64,000 bases of DNA, from positions 62,001 through 126,000 of the forward strand of contig CARYZD010000005.1 of the NCBI GenBank assembly GCA_949106495.1, read 5' to 3'. Positions 1 to 9,140 of this stretch are shown here, in pieces. The notes under the pieces are model-generated. The model saw only the letters and a program-made list of their open reading frames with translations. It had not been told where the DNA came from and did no database searches. A program made the translations under genes and the position numbers. Source of the stretch: an uncultured Clostridia bacterium. Its GTDB lineage: Bacteria > Bacillota > Clostridia > TANB77 > CAG-465. Numbering within the stretch: the stretch's first letter is position 1; the number at the start of each line of letters is the position of its first letter.

Positions 1-358
1 ATCTTATCCAGCCTTCATCTAAACGTAAATCTATATTATTATCATCTATAATTTGATATAGTATATCTATTCCAAAATTTGATTCATTATTTTGAGTAGG
101 CATTGTATCAGTATCTACTTGTTTATCTATTTTACCATCACAAACTCCACATTTTTTTATATCGATTTTGTTTTCTGTTTCTACATATATTTGATTATTT
201 ATCATTACCGCTTTTTGCACTGATGTAAATATTTCTTTATTAGTAGATAGTTCATTATTGCCAGTTTTATAATTTCCTTTGCTTATACTCTTTACTAAAA
301 TTATTCCACTTACTACTAAAAATATACATATAATTGTTATTATTATTTTCTTATTCAT
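1..358 (-). CDS. exported protein of unknown function, partial (C-terminus outside window)
   Basis: About 119 codons are visible and the gene runs off the left edge. It starts at an ATG preceded by a GGAG-containing ribosome-binding site. Residues about 4-24 form one hydrophobic segment after MNKK, which reads as a signal anchor or signal peptide. The rest is polar and Asn-rich and carries a CGVC pair of cysteines near residue 77, which could form a disulfide or bind metal. I do not recognise the family. It lies downstream of fhs on the same strand but is separated from it by a terminator, so it is probably transcribed separately. Confidence 0.7.
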   Translation of the reverse strand, partial: MNKKIIITIICIFLVVSGIILVKSISKGNYKTGNNELSTNKEIFTSVQKAVMINNQIYVETENKIDIKKCGVCDGKIDKQVDTDTMPTQNNESNFGIDILYQIIDDNNIDLRLDEGWIR

Positions 359-412
359 ATATTATCTCCTATACAATTTTTATTTACTTATATAATACTA
401 CAAAATATATAA

Positions 413-441
413 AAAAGTTAAGCAAAATTTGCTTAACTTTA
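413..441 (-). terminator. terminator of fhs
   Basis: An 11-bp inverted repeat (AAGTTAAGCAA / TTGCTTAACTT) is followed by a U run on the minus strand, just past the fhs stop codon. Confidence 0.8.
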
Positions 442-447
442 ATCATT

Positions 448-2046
448 TTAATATAAATTTTCATATTGTTTATATCTTGAATTTTTTCCAAGTCCTGGAA
501 GCGTCATAATATCACCTGAATAAGCTACAATAAACTCTGCACCAGCATTTATTTTAATATCTCTTATTGTAATTTTAAATCCTGTTGGTCTTCCAAGTAT
601 TTTTGCATCATCTGTTAGAGAAGCTGGAGTTTTTGCAATACAAACAGGAAAATTACCATAACCATATTCTTCAGCTTTATGAATATTTTTCTTTGCTTCA
701 TCTAAAAATACAACATCATCTGCACCATATATATCTGTACATATTTTTCTAATTTTTTCTTCAATAGATAAATCTAAATCATAAAGTGGCTTATAATCAG
801 ATGTTGTATTATCTAGTATTTCTACAACTTTTTTAGCAAAATCTATTGTTCCCTCTGAGCCTTTAGCAAAAGCTTCAGATACTACAACTGGGACATCATA
901 TTTTGAAGCAAATTTTCTAATATACTCTATTTCTTCTTCATCGTCTGTATCAAATTTATTTATACAAACCATAACAGGTACATTATACTTCTTCATATTC
1001 TCAATATGTTTACCAAGATTTACAATTCCTTTTTCTAGATATTCCATGTTTTTCTCTGTTATATTTTCAATTGGCATATATCCATTAAATTTCAAAGCTT
1101 TAACAGTTGCTACAATTACACTTAAATCTGGTTTTAGTCCTGCTTTTCTACATTTAATATCCATGAATTTTTCGGCACCTAAGTCTGATCCAAATCCTGC
1201 TTCAACTACACAATAATCTGCAAGTTTTAATCCAAGTTTTGTTGCTGCAACAGAATTACAACCATGAGCAATATTTGCAAAAGGTCCAAGATGAACTAAA
1301 CATGGTGTTTCTTCTACTGTCTGTACTAAATTAGGCTTTAATATGTTTTTTAATAATGCCATCATTGCTCCAACACACTCTAATTGCTTAGCATATACTG
1401 GTTTTCCATCTAAATCATAAGCAACTAGAATATTTCCAAGTCTATGTCTTAAATCTTCTTTATTATTTGCTAAACAACAAATCGCCATTATTTCACATGC
1501 TACAGTAATTTCAAATCCAGTATCATATGATACTTTTTTTCCTTTTATATTAATTTTTCTTAGAGATCTATCATTCATATCTAAGACTCTTTTTATGACT
1601 ATATTATTTGCATCTACATTTAATTCATTTCCACAAAATATATGATTATCTAATACTGCACAAAGTAAGTTATTTGCACTTGTTATCGCATGAAAATCTC
1701 CTGTAAAATGTAGATTAATATCTTCCTGTGGTTCAATAGTTGCCTTTCCTCCACCAATAGCTCCACCTTTTATTCCAAATACTGGACCAAGTGATGGTTC
1801 TCTTAATACAACTATCCCATTTTTTCCTATCTTATTTAGTCCTAGTGCTAGTCCAATTGATTGAGTAGTTTTTCCTTCTCCAAATTGTGTAGGGTTAATC
1901 GCTGTCATTAGTATCAATTTTCCATTTGGTTTATCTTTTACTTCTTCAAAATACTTTTCAGATATTTTGGCTTTATCTCTTCCGTAACATTCAATATACT
2001 CCTCTGGAATATTAACTTTCTCAGCTATTTCTAGTATATTTTTCAT
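448..2046 (-). CDS. fhs: formate-tetrahydrofolate ligase
   Basis: This enzyme makes 10-formyl-tetrahydrofolate from formate, THF and ATP, feeding purine and formyl-methionine synthesis or the acetyl-CoA pathway. The P-loop PTQFGEGKTT lies at residues 52-61, and a family motif AGFGSDLGAEKF is in the middle of the protein. At 532 aa it is slightly shorter than the usual roughly 556 aa, and the N-terminus is divergent. The start has a strong AAAGGGAGG site. It is monocistronic, with a consensus promoter upstream and a terminator downstream. The inverted repeat embedded in its promoter suggests transcriptional control. Identity is well supported. Confidence 0.96.
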   Translation of the reverse strand: MKNILEIAEKVNIPEEYIECYGRDKAKISEKYFEEVKDKPNGKLILMTAINPTQFGEGKTTQSIGLALGLNKIGKNGIVVLREPSLGPVFGIKGGAIGGGKATIEPQEDINLHFTGDFHAITSANNLLCAVLDNHIFCGNELNVDANNIVIKRVLDMNDRSLRKINIKGKKVSYDTGFEITVACEIMAICCLANNKEDLRHRLGNILVAYDLDGKPVYAKQLECVGAMMALLKNILKPNLVQTVEETPCLVHLGPFANIAHGCNSVAATKLGLKLADYCVVEAGFGSDLGAEKFMDIKCRKAGLKPDLSVIVATVKALKFNGYMPIENITEKNMEYLEKGIVNLGKHIENMKKYNVPVMVCINKFDTDDEEEIEYIRKFASKYDVPVVVSEAFAKGSEGTIDFAKKVVEILDNTTSDYKPLYDLDLSIEEKIRKICTDIYGADDVVFLDEAKKNIHKAEEYGYGNFPVCIAKTPASLTDDAKILGRPTGFKITIRDIKINAGAEFIVAYSGDIMTLPGLGKNSRYKQYENLY

Positions 2047-2119
2047 TTTATACCTCCCTTTAAAAATATTGAAAATACATACCTTTTCAATATCTACTTT
2101 TTATTTTTTTATATATTAA

Positions 2120-2184
2120 ATATTGGTTATAATTATTCTTTATTTATACAATAATATTATAATTGTAACCAATATGTATGTCAA
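2120..2184 (-). promoter_or_regulatory. fhs promoter with overlapping inverted-repeat operator candidate
   Basis: The -35 TTGACA (2179-2184) and -10 TATAAT (2156-2161) are separated by 17 bp. A 17-nt arm, ATAATTGTAACCAATAT (2159-2175), fills the spacer. Its inverted partner ATATTGGTTATAATTAT (2120-2136) lies about 13-29 nt into the transcript. The arms differ by a single base and are 22 nt apart. Placement across the promoter is typical of a repressor site. An RNA hairpin is also possible only for the downstream arm, because the upstream arm is mostly not transcribed. Confidence 0.75.
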
Positions 2185-2188
2185 GTTT

Positions 2189-2246
2189 AATAATCCTTTA
2201 AATAATAAGGATTATGTAGATAAGTGGAAAGTATTTCCACTTATTT
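2189..2246 (-). terminator. tandem palindromes after the PemK/MazF-like gene
   Basis: Two adjacent palindromes occur at the 3' end of the gene: ATAAGTGGAAA/TTTCCACTTAT overlapping the stop codon, and TAATCCTT/AAGGATTA beyond it. Neither is followed by a long U run, so termination is possible but not certain. Confidence 0.4.
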
Positions 2247-3240
2247 CAAACTATATTTCAATTTAAGATATAATTCTTCAATATTTTTTCGTGGTCTAAC
2301 TTTTTTAGAACATAGTTCCTCTAATATCTCTAAACATTTGGAAATAGGAATATCTCCTATAATATTTTTTCTTCTATATTCTGGTATACAATATAAGTTT
2401 GGTTTAGAACTATAAGTTAAAATATTTACACCATAGTCTTTTTTATTTTCTGTAAATAAATATACAAATTTCTTTCCTTTTATCTGAAATAAAGTTCCTA
2501 ATTTATAATTACTAGTTACAGACTTTTTAACTTTTGGTGGATTTATAATATTATTATTGATATATTTCCTTTCCATATTAAAAGCATAGTCTTTTAATAT
2601 AATTATATTATTTTTTATATCATATTCTGTCCCACTTTCTAAGTCTATATAATACTTCTTATTTCTAACTATAATTTGTGTAATACGTTTACCACACTTT
2701 GAATTAGTATAAACTTTATAACAGTAAATACTTTCTTTTGTACATTTATATACATAATTTAGATTATTATTTATGGATACAATATCTCCTTTTGATATAT
2801 TATAATTTTTTGTTAAATTATATACATATTTTTTGGATTTACCTTTCTTTGATTGTAATTTCTTTTGAATTTCTAACCTATCTTCTTTATTTAAGGTATA
2901 AAACTTTTCCTTTAGATTAAAAACTGGTACCTTAAATATATTTTGTAAATTTAACCATGAATCTTTTAAATTATTATACTTTTCTCTATCAATGTAATAA
3001 TTATATCCTCTAGAATGACTAGACGAACTAGGATATGCATATATATTCTTATCATCTTTATCCATAATTAAATATGGTCTACATCTATGGCTTTCTTCGA
3101 TTTCTTTCATAGCCTTTTTATCTAAAGGCATTATTGCCCATACAACATCACCGAATATTTAAAGAATTTAGCAATTCTTTTTTCTCTTTTCCTACAGTCA
3201 CATACTTTAACTTTTTTAATAAGTTCTCCCAAAATGTCAT
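2241..3240 (-). CDS. PemK/MazF-like domain protein, interrupted by a +1 frameshift at CGG
   Basis: Translation most likely begins at 3240, where an ATG follows AAAGGAGG. This frame gives 30 residues (MTFWENLLKK...NSLNIR) and ends at TGA 3148-3150. The next frame (+1) is open from 3150 to 2241. If the C of CGG (3151-3153) is skipped, the protein reads ...LLNSLNI-GDVVWAIMPL, followed by a HRCRPYLI segment. This matches the start of the PemK/MazF fold (GD-V-W-a, then RP-x-l). The fused product is about 323 aa, far longer than a MazF toxin, with a Lys/Tyr-rich remainder I do not recognise. No antitoxin gene is adjacent. Without a frameshift the long frame has no start codon before the PemK motif and would begin only at ATG 3131, losing GDVVW. 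MazF-like assignment is moderate; the split reading frame is seen directly. Confidence 0.7.
3148..3153 (-). other. +1 frameshift site at CGG (PemK/MazF-like gene)
   Basis: Zero frame reads AAT ATT CGG TGA. The conserved continuation is in +1: GGT GAT GTT GTA TGG (GDVVW). The CGG is immediately followed by the zero-frame stop. Confidence 0.75.
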
Positions 3241-3407
3241 TAAATTTCCTCCTTTCTTTAATATTAATTTAAAATCCACACCTCCTTTACATTAGTAGTA
3301 AATTAAGCTATATAATATGCTGTTTTATTATATCACACTTATGTAAACAATTCAATATTATTTTCTATATTGTACTATATACATTTAAGTTAATATGTAT
3401 AATTTTA

Positions 3408-3436
3408 TTGAACTTAGGAATATTTTGAGATAAAAT
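3408..3436 (+). promoter_or_regulatory. promoter of the PH-domain gene
   Basis: TTGAAC (3408-3413), a 17-bp spacer and TAAAAT (3431-3436) lie about 30 bp before an AAAAGGAGG ribosome-binding site. Confidence 0.65.
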
Positions 3437-3467
3437 AATATAGTAAAGTTAAAAAAGGAGGATTTTT

Positions 3468-3845
3468 ATGATTGATTTTACAAATAAAACTATTGTTAAA
3501 TTAAAACAAACAGATATCTCAGAAGGAAAGAATGCTATTTCTAACCTTTTAGTAAAAGATGAAGAAATAAAATTTACATTTGTATCAATGAGAGATAAAT
3601 TAGTATTTACAAACAAAAGAATTGTATCAGTAAATGTAAAGGGTGTTACTGGTAAAAAAATAGATTATACTTCTATTCCATATTCTAACATTCAAGTATT
3701 TTCGTTAGAAAGTGCTGGAGCTTTAGATTTAGATGCAGAACTAGATATAACTATAAGTGGACTTGGTACTGTAAGATTTGAACTTAATGCACAAACCGAT
3801 GTAAATATTTTAGGAAACTATATATCTGAAAAAGTATTAAATTAA
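3468..3845 (+). CDS. bacterial PH-domain protein (bPH_1-like)
   Basis: This 125-aa soluble protein has alternating beta strands through residues 25-110 and a terminal helix, and lacks membrane segments. The segment KLVFTNKRIVSVNVKG followed by KKIDYTSIPYSNIQVFS is characteristic of the bacterial pleckstrin-homology families (PF08000/PF14470 type). Their molecular role is poorly known; some are linked to envelope stress or lipid contact. It is a single gene with its own promoter and terminator, and the start has a perfect AAAAGGAGG site. Confidence 0.8.
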   Translation: MIDFTNKTIVKLKQTDISEGKNAISNLLVKDEEIKFTFVSMRDKLVFTNKRIVSVNVKGVTGKKIDYTSIPYSNIQVFSLESAGALDLDAELDITISGLGTVRFELNAQTDVNILGNYISEKVLN

Positions 3846-3848
3846 AAA

Positions 3849-3881
3849 AACTCTGTAGTATACTTCTACAGAGATTTTTTT
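3849..3881 (+). terminator. terminator of the PH-domain gene
   Basis: CTCTGTAG/CTACAGAG with a 7-nt loop is followed by a T6 run at 3875-3880. Confidence 0.85.
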
Positions 3882-3955
3882 GGCTGGGCTAGCTGGATTC
3901 GAACCAGCGCATGTCGGGGTCAGAGTCCGATGCCTTACCGCTTGGCGATAGCCCA
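3881..3955 (-). tRNA. tRNA-Gln(CTG)
   Basis: A full cloverleaf reads on the minus strand: acceptor TGGGCTA/TAGCCCA, D-loop AAGCGGTAAGGC, anticodon loop CTCTGAC (anticodon CTG) and T-loop GGTTCGAATCC. The 3' CCA is encoded. The innermost pair of the anticodon stem is an A-C mismatch. Confidence 0.93.
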
Positions 3956-4010
3956 ATGTATATTTTTTACGTTCATATTGTATCACAATCATAATTAATA
4001 TGCAAGAAAG

Positions 4011-4045
4011 AAAAACCTTGAAGTAATTAATACTTCAAGGTTTTA
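4011..4045 (-). terminator. terminator of the first AAA+/M41 gene
   Basis: ACCTTGAAGTA/TACTTCAAGGT hairpin with a U-rich tail on the minus strand, just after the stop codon at 4049. Confidence 0.8.
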
Positions 4046-4048
4046 TTA

Positions 4049-6080
4049 TTAATGAGTTTTAACACGTTGTTTAATTTCTTTTGGTTTTTCATTTCTAAAT
4101 GCCATTTCTGCATCTTTAGCAGATATTATTGCCTCTTTCATTAAAAGTTCTGCAACTCTGCTAATTCCATCTTTATGCTCTTTTAAAAGTTTTTCTGCTT
4201 CAACATATGTCTTTTTAACAAATTCCATACATTTCTTTCTAATATTATCTGTCATTTGGTCGCTAATTCCAAGTAATTCATTATTAGTAATAAAACTATA
4301 ATGTAAATATTCATCATTAGTACCATATTCCATGATAAATTGTTCAACTTTAGCAGCTGCATGTTGTAAATCAATAGATGCTCCGTGCATTTATGACTCC
4401 TTTAGTTACAAAGCTTTCTGCTATTCTTCCAGCTAAATCTATAATTATACTTTCTTTTAAGAAATTCTCATCTTTTTGAGTTATCTCATCTATGTCCTCA
4501 AACATAGTAACACCAGCCCAATAATATGCTGGAACAATAGATACAGAAGTACATTTTTGATTTGCCTTTGTTTTTGAAAGTAACCAAGCAACAAAATGCC
4601 CTGCTTCATGATATGCTGTACCTTTTCTTTCTTCTTCAGGTATTTTATTGTATTTATCAAATTCTTTTTTATACACCTTAAATAGATGCTCATATTTTAC
4701 TTGATTATCTCCAAATATTTTTGCCATAGCCATAGATTTATCCAATAAATCTATAGTTCTATCTGGATTTGCAACATCACTAAAGCTATTTGCAAAAATC
4801 ATAACTTTATCTACCATCTTATCATCTATTGCTACTTCATGATATTTACTTAATGTCTCTATTCTTCCTTCAATCATTTCTTTTACTTTATCATACTTTG
4901 GCTCCTCAACAAAAACAGTTTCAAATCTTCTGCTTAATGCACCATCTTTTGAAAAAAGTCTTTCATATTCATCATTAGTAGTTGCACCAATAACTATAAT
5001 ATTATCTCTAGATAATATTGGTTTTAATGCTCCAGCTAAATCTGGTCCACTATCTTCTGCATTACCAGCTCCTAAAAGATGATGAATTTCATCAATGAAT
5101 ACAATAGTATCTTTAGAATTTTGAATATAGTCTATAAAATATTTAACACGTTCTTCAAACTGTCCTCTATATTCTGTTCCTGCAACCATACTATTTATAT
5201 CTAACATATATATCTTGTATTTATTAAATTGCTTTGGACATTTTTTGTTTATTATACTATATGTTATTGCTTCAATTATTGCTGTTTTTCCAACACCAGG
5301 TTCTCCTACTAGTACTGCATTTCTTTTTGTCTTCTTAGATATAATGTTCCATAGTTTAAATATTTCGTCATCTCTTCCTTTAATATCACTATTAGACTTC
5401 TTAGAGTACTTGCATTTTAAATCGATTAAATAATCTGATAGTTCTTCTGGCACATCACCTCTATCATCTATTGTATCTAAATTAATATTCTTCTTTAAGT
5501 AAGAACTCAGCCCTTTTGTACTAAAAAGCATTCTCATAAATTTCCTAGCACTAGAACTTTGATTTTCAAAAATACAATAAGTTAACAAATCTGAATCAAT
5601 ATAATCACGATTATTCTTAGCACATAAATTTTTAGCACGAATAAAAGCATTTTCTAATTCTTCTGAGTTTACAAGATAAAAATTATCACAAAAAGAAAAT
5701 ATGTCAGACTTTTTATCTTTATTATATTTTTCCAAGTCTTTTATTTTAATCTCTGGCTTATTTTTAATCTTTAAGAATTCATCATAATTTTTACCTATAA
5801 GCTTTTGATAAATGTCTTTATTAAGTAGAATTTCGTCAAAAAATTGCTCTACACATTCTAAGTTTTTAGGATTATTTTCACCTTTTCCAACATAATCAAA
5901 TAGGATAGTATCCCCATATACTAATGTAGCAATTATAAAGTCTAATGAGCTTATGCAATCCTCCCCCAGTTTATTACATATACTTACTGCACGAGTCATA
6001 TTTTCCATTAAGTCTCTAGAAACTTTAAAGTCCTCATAATTTGGTTGCTCTGTCTCAAAGATAAATTCAAAATCACTCAT
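4049..6080 (-). CDS. Clp-N/AAA+ (ClpA/B D1-type) fused to FtsH-type M41 metalloprotease; +1 frameshift at CGG
   Basis: The gene begins at 6080 and is a paralog of the intact gene at 6932-8950. Residues about 1-80 resemble the Clp N-terminal repeat. Next comes one AAA+ module of ClpA/B D1 type, with the GEPGVGKT Walker A, FIDEIHHLLGAG Walker B, GATT sensor and an ALSRRF arginine finger. The M41 zinc site HEAGH is at residues 491-495. The first frame ends at 4371 after AGRIAESF-VTKGVINARSIY. The rest of the peptidase, including the motif carrying the third zinc ligand, is in the +1 frame (4390-4049). Skipping the C of CGG at 4385-4383 gives VINA-GASIDLQHAA, matching the intact paralog (IDSGASSDLRKA) and FtsH consensus. 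An AAAGGAG precedes an ATG at 4390, so a separately translated fragment is an alternative. No transmembrane segment is present, unlike FtsH. The substrate is unknown. Confidence 0.85.
4383..4385 (-). other. +1 frameshift site at CGG (AAA+/M41 gene)
   Basis: Zero frame reads AAT GCA CGG AGC ATC TAT TGA. The +1 frame reads GCA, skip C, GGA GCA TCT ATT GAT (A-GASID), which restores the conserved M41 motif. Confidence 0.8.
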
Positions 6081-6221
6081 AATTTTTTTCCTCCCTTCAT
6101 TATTTAATTTTGGTTTTCATATTATTATAATCAAATAATACGATTATTCTTATTGATATGTAGATTATACAACGCCATTTTAATTATGTCAATTAAATGA
6201 AGAAAATAAATAAAATTTGTC

Positions 6222-6248
6222 AAAAAATAACTGGTAATACACCAGCTA
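6222..6248 (-). terminator. terminator of the PAP2 gene
   Basis: AGCTGGT/ACCAGTT hairpin (one G-U pair) followed by ATTTTTT on the minus strand, overlapping the stop codon. Confidence 0.75.
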
Positions 6249-6860
6249 TTTCTCATTTATTATACTTTTTTTAGTTATTGCATATATAACTATACTTACA
6301 GCAAAACCAAGTAGCCATCCTCCTAATATATCTCCTGCATAATGCACGCCTAAATATATTCTAGTAAATCCAATAATTGCAATTAATATTGACATAGATA
6401 TTATTGAACTCCATTTTATTTTATTATCTTTAATCAATTTGTAAGCATATATACTAAGTATTGCATACAAAGACATATTTACCATTGCATGACCTGATGG
6501 AAAGCTATAAGTGGTTTCAGATACTAATCTTAAAATATCTGGTCTTTGTCTAGCAAATATTAATTTTAAAATTGTATTTAATGTAAAAGATGTAATTACT
6601 GCTAAACTTACAGGTATGCCTACTTTATTTCTAAGTTTTGGTATAATAAATATTAATGCACATACTAAAGATATACCTATTGGCCCACCTAAATTAGTAA
6701 TAATTATTAATATAGGTGTTAAAGAGTCTGACATGTACTTTACTGCTTCATTATATACCCATGATTCAAATCCAGTTAAAAAATCTATTTTAATTGCAAT
6801 GGCAAGTATTATAAATAAAATAACAGCCATTACTACAAGCAATGTATTCTTCTTACTCAA
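6246..6860 (-). CDS. PAP2-family membrane phosphatase
   Basis: This 204-aa integral membrane protein has about six hydrophobic segments. The three PAP2 signature motifs are visible: K-x6-RP as KLIFARQRPD, PSGH as FPSGHAM, and SR-x5-H-x3-D as TRIYLGVHYAGD. Members dephosphorylate lipid phosphates such as undecaprenyl pyrophosphate or phosphatidate at the outer face of the membrane. The exact substrate cannot be told from sequence. It sits between the two AAA+/M41 paralogs but has its own terminator. The stop codon is TAG. Confidence 0.92.
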   Translation of the reverse strand: MSKKNTLLVVMAVILFIILAIAIKIDFLTGFESWVYNEAVKYMSDSLTPILIIITNLGGPIGISLVCALIFIIPKLRNKVGIPVSLAVITSFTLNTILKLIFARQRPDILRLVSETTYSFPSGHAMVNMSLYAILSIYAYKLIKDNKIKWSSIISMSILIAIIGFTRIYLGVHYAGDILGGWLLGFAVSIVIYAITKKSIINEK

Positions 6861-6916
6861 TTTTTATTTCCTCCACTTTATATATTATATTATTTCACAA
6901 ATTAAAAATCAATATA

Positions 6917-6946
6917 TAAAAAGAAGCAAAATTAATTTGCTTCTTC
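6917..6946 (-). terminator. terminator of the second AAA+/M41 gene
   Basis: GAAGCAAATT/AATTTTGCTTC hairpin followed by T5 on the minus strand; it overlaps the last codons of the gene. Confidence 0.75.
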
Positions 6947-8950
6947 AACCTCATTTTCTACTTTTTTCTTTTTACTTTTTTTAGTTGTATTAATTGCTGC
7001 TATTGCTTCTTCTGTAGTTATAATGCCTTTTTTCATTAAAAGCTCTGCAACATTTTCTACAGCTTGCTTCTTGCTTAAAAGTAATTCTTCTGTACTTTTA
7101 TATACTTCATTTACTAATTTTTTCGTCTTTTCTCTAATATTATCTGAAGTTTTATCGCTTATTCCAAGTTTATCACTAGTATTAAAAGAATAATTTGAAT
7201 ATTCCTCATCAATTCCAAATTCCATAATAAATTTTTCTGCAATAGAATTTGCTTTTCTTAAGTCAGATGATGCACCTGAATCAATTTCATCATTTACAAA
7301 CTTTTGAGCAATTCTACCTCCAAGTAAGCCTGCAATTTTTTCTTTAATAAATGAAATATCTACTGGTCTTCCCTTTGTTTCGTCTTGTTCAAAAATATTA
7401 ACACCTAACCAAGTTTCTGTTGGAATAATTGAAATTAAAACACATTGTTGATTAAATTTGGTCTTAGAAAAATACCAAGTTACAAAATGTCCTGCTTCAT
7501 GATATGCTGTACTTCTCTTATTTTCTATATTTATTTTACTGTATAGTTCAAAGTACTTTTTATATACTCTTTTAATATGTCTCATTCTCAAGTCTTTATC
7601 TCTGTTTAATTTAGCAATAGCCATAGATTTATCTATTAAATCTATAGTTCTATCAGGATTTGCTATATCACTAAAACTTGATGCACATATTAATATTTTA
7701 TTTAACATTTCACTGGTTACTCTAACACCATGATATTTACTTAAAGTTTTAACTCTTTCTTGTATCATAGGAATAACTTCACTGTGTTTAGGTTCTTTTA
7801 CTTTAACAACCTCAAATCTTCTACTTAATGCTCCATCAATTGAAAAATATTTGTTATATTCGTCTATTGTTGTAGCACCAATAAATATAACGTTATCTCT
7901 TGATAAAATTGGTTTTAAAGAGTTAGATAAGTCTGGGCCACTACCTATTGCACGACCTGTTCCAAGCAAAGTATGAATTTCATCTAAAAATATTATAGTC
8001 TTATCTGCTTTTTCTAAATATTCAATAAGCTTTTGAGTCTTTTCTTCAAACTCACCTCTTAGTTTAGTTCCTGCAACCATATTATTTAGATTTAAAGAAT
8101 ACACTGTATAATCTTCAAATTCTTTTGGACATGTTTTATTTAAAATACTACACGTTATTGCCTCTACTATAGCAGTTTTTCCAACACCTGGTTCTCCAAT
8201 TAATACTGCGTTTCTTTTTGTCTTTTTAGATATTATATTCCATACCTGAAATATCTCATCATCTCTACCTAAAATATCACACTGACTCTTATTTGAAAAT
8301 TTAAGATTTAAGTTTGTTACAAATTGTTTCATCTCTTTTGGCAAATTGTCTAATCTATTATATATTACTTTATCTATTGCGAGTCCATCCTTTAAATACT
8401 TCATTAAACCTTTAGTTTTAAAGAAACAACTAAGTAATATATTTGCTTTAGATTCTTTATTAATTAGCATACAATAAATTAGAGTATCAAGTTTTATACT
8501 TTTTCTTCCCATCTCTTTATCCATTTTATCTGCCATAATTAAAGCTTCTTCTAATTCAGGTGTATATTTCAAATGCACACTATAATCTAATCTAAAAGTT
8601 GTAATATTAGTAAATTTCTTTCCATTAATATCTCTAAACTGAATATTAGTAGTCATAGATGTTAATTTTTTTAACTTAATAAAATTAACGTAACTTCCAT
8701 ATCCAAATAATTTTTCGTATTTCTCTTTAATTCCCATTATGACCGTTAATAATGTCTCTGCATTTAAATACTCATCTTCGTTATTCTCTTCAAGAAATTC
8801 AAAAATTCTTGTATCTGGAAATGTTAAAGATGCTATTAAAATATCTAATGTACTAACTTCTGGTTCTAAAAGCTCATTACTTATACTAGTTGCTGAAATT
8901 ATTGCCTCCATTACTTCTCTTGAAACATTAAAATCTACATACTCATTCAT
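6932..8950 (-). CDS. Clp-N/AAA+ (ClpA/B D1-type) fused to FtsH-type M41 metalloprotease, intact paralog
   Basis: This 672-aa protein combines parts normally found in different proteases. It has a Clp N-domain-like region (about 1-80), a linker, a ClpA/B D1 AAA+ module (Walker A GEPGVGKT near 252, Walker B FLDEIHTLLG, GATT sensor, ALSRRF finger), then an M41 peptidase with HEAGH at 484-488 and GASSDL supplying the third zinc ligand. It ends in a Lys-rich tail. It has no transmembrane helix, so it is presumably a cytosolic ATP-dependent protease. Its leader resembles that of the paralog at 4049-6080 (CCCTCCCTTCATTATTTAA on the plus strand), pointing to duplication. Domain calls are firm; the biological role is unknown. 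Confidence 0.92.
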   Translation of the reverse strand: MNEYVDFNVSREVMEAIISATSISNELLEPEVSTLDILIASLTFPDTRIFEFLEENNEDEYLNAETLLTVIMGIKEKYEKLFGYGSYVNFIKLKKLTSMTTNIQFRDINGKKFTNITTFRLDYSVHLKYTPELEEALIMADKMDKEMGRKSIKLDTLIYCMLINKESKANILLSCFFKTKGLMKYLKDGLAIDKVIYNRLDNLPKEMKQFVTNLNLKFSNKSQCDILGRDDEIFQVWNIISKKTKRNAVLIGEPGVGKTAIVEAITCSILNKTCPKEFEDYTVYSLNLNNMVAGTKLRGEFEEKTQKLIEYLEKADKTIIFLDEIHTLLGTGRAIGSGPDLSNSLKPILSRDNVIFIGATTIDEYNKYFSIDGALSRRFEVVKVKEPKHSEVIPMIQERVKTLSKYHGVRVTSEMLNKILICASSFSDIANPDRTIDLIDKSMAIAKLNRDKDLRMRHIKRVYKKYFELYSKINIENKRSTAYHEAGHFVTWYFSKTKFNQQCVLISIIPTETWLGVNIFEQDETKGRPVDISFIKEKIAGLLGGRIAQKFVNDEIDSGASSDLRKANSIAEKFIMEFGIDEEYSNYSFNTSDKLGISDKTSDNIREKTKKLVNEVYKSTEELLLSKKQAVENVAELLMKKGIITTEEAIAAINTTKKSKKKKVENEVEEAN

Positions 8951-9106
8951 AAATTTTCCCTCCCTTCATTATTTAACTTGGGTCTTATATTATTATAATT
9001 AAATAATATATCTTCTCTTTATTGTTTACCAAATTATATAGTAATAATTTATTCATGTCAATAATTTTATATTATTATATTTTTATTACTTATTCAAAAT
9101 TGGCAA

Positions 9107-9140
9107 GAAAAAAATAACAGGAATATTAAATCCTGTTACT
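9107..9140 (-). terminator. terminator of the LURP-one-like gene
   Basis: TAACAGGA/TCCTGTTA hairpin followed by T7 on the minus strand, overlapping the stop codon. Confidence 0.8.
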
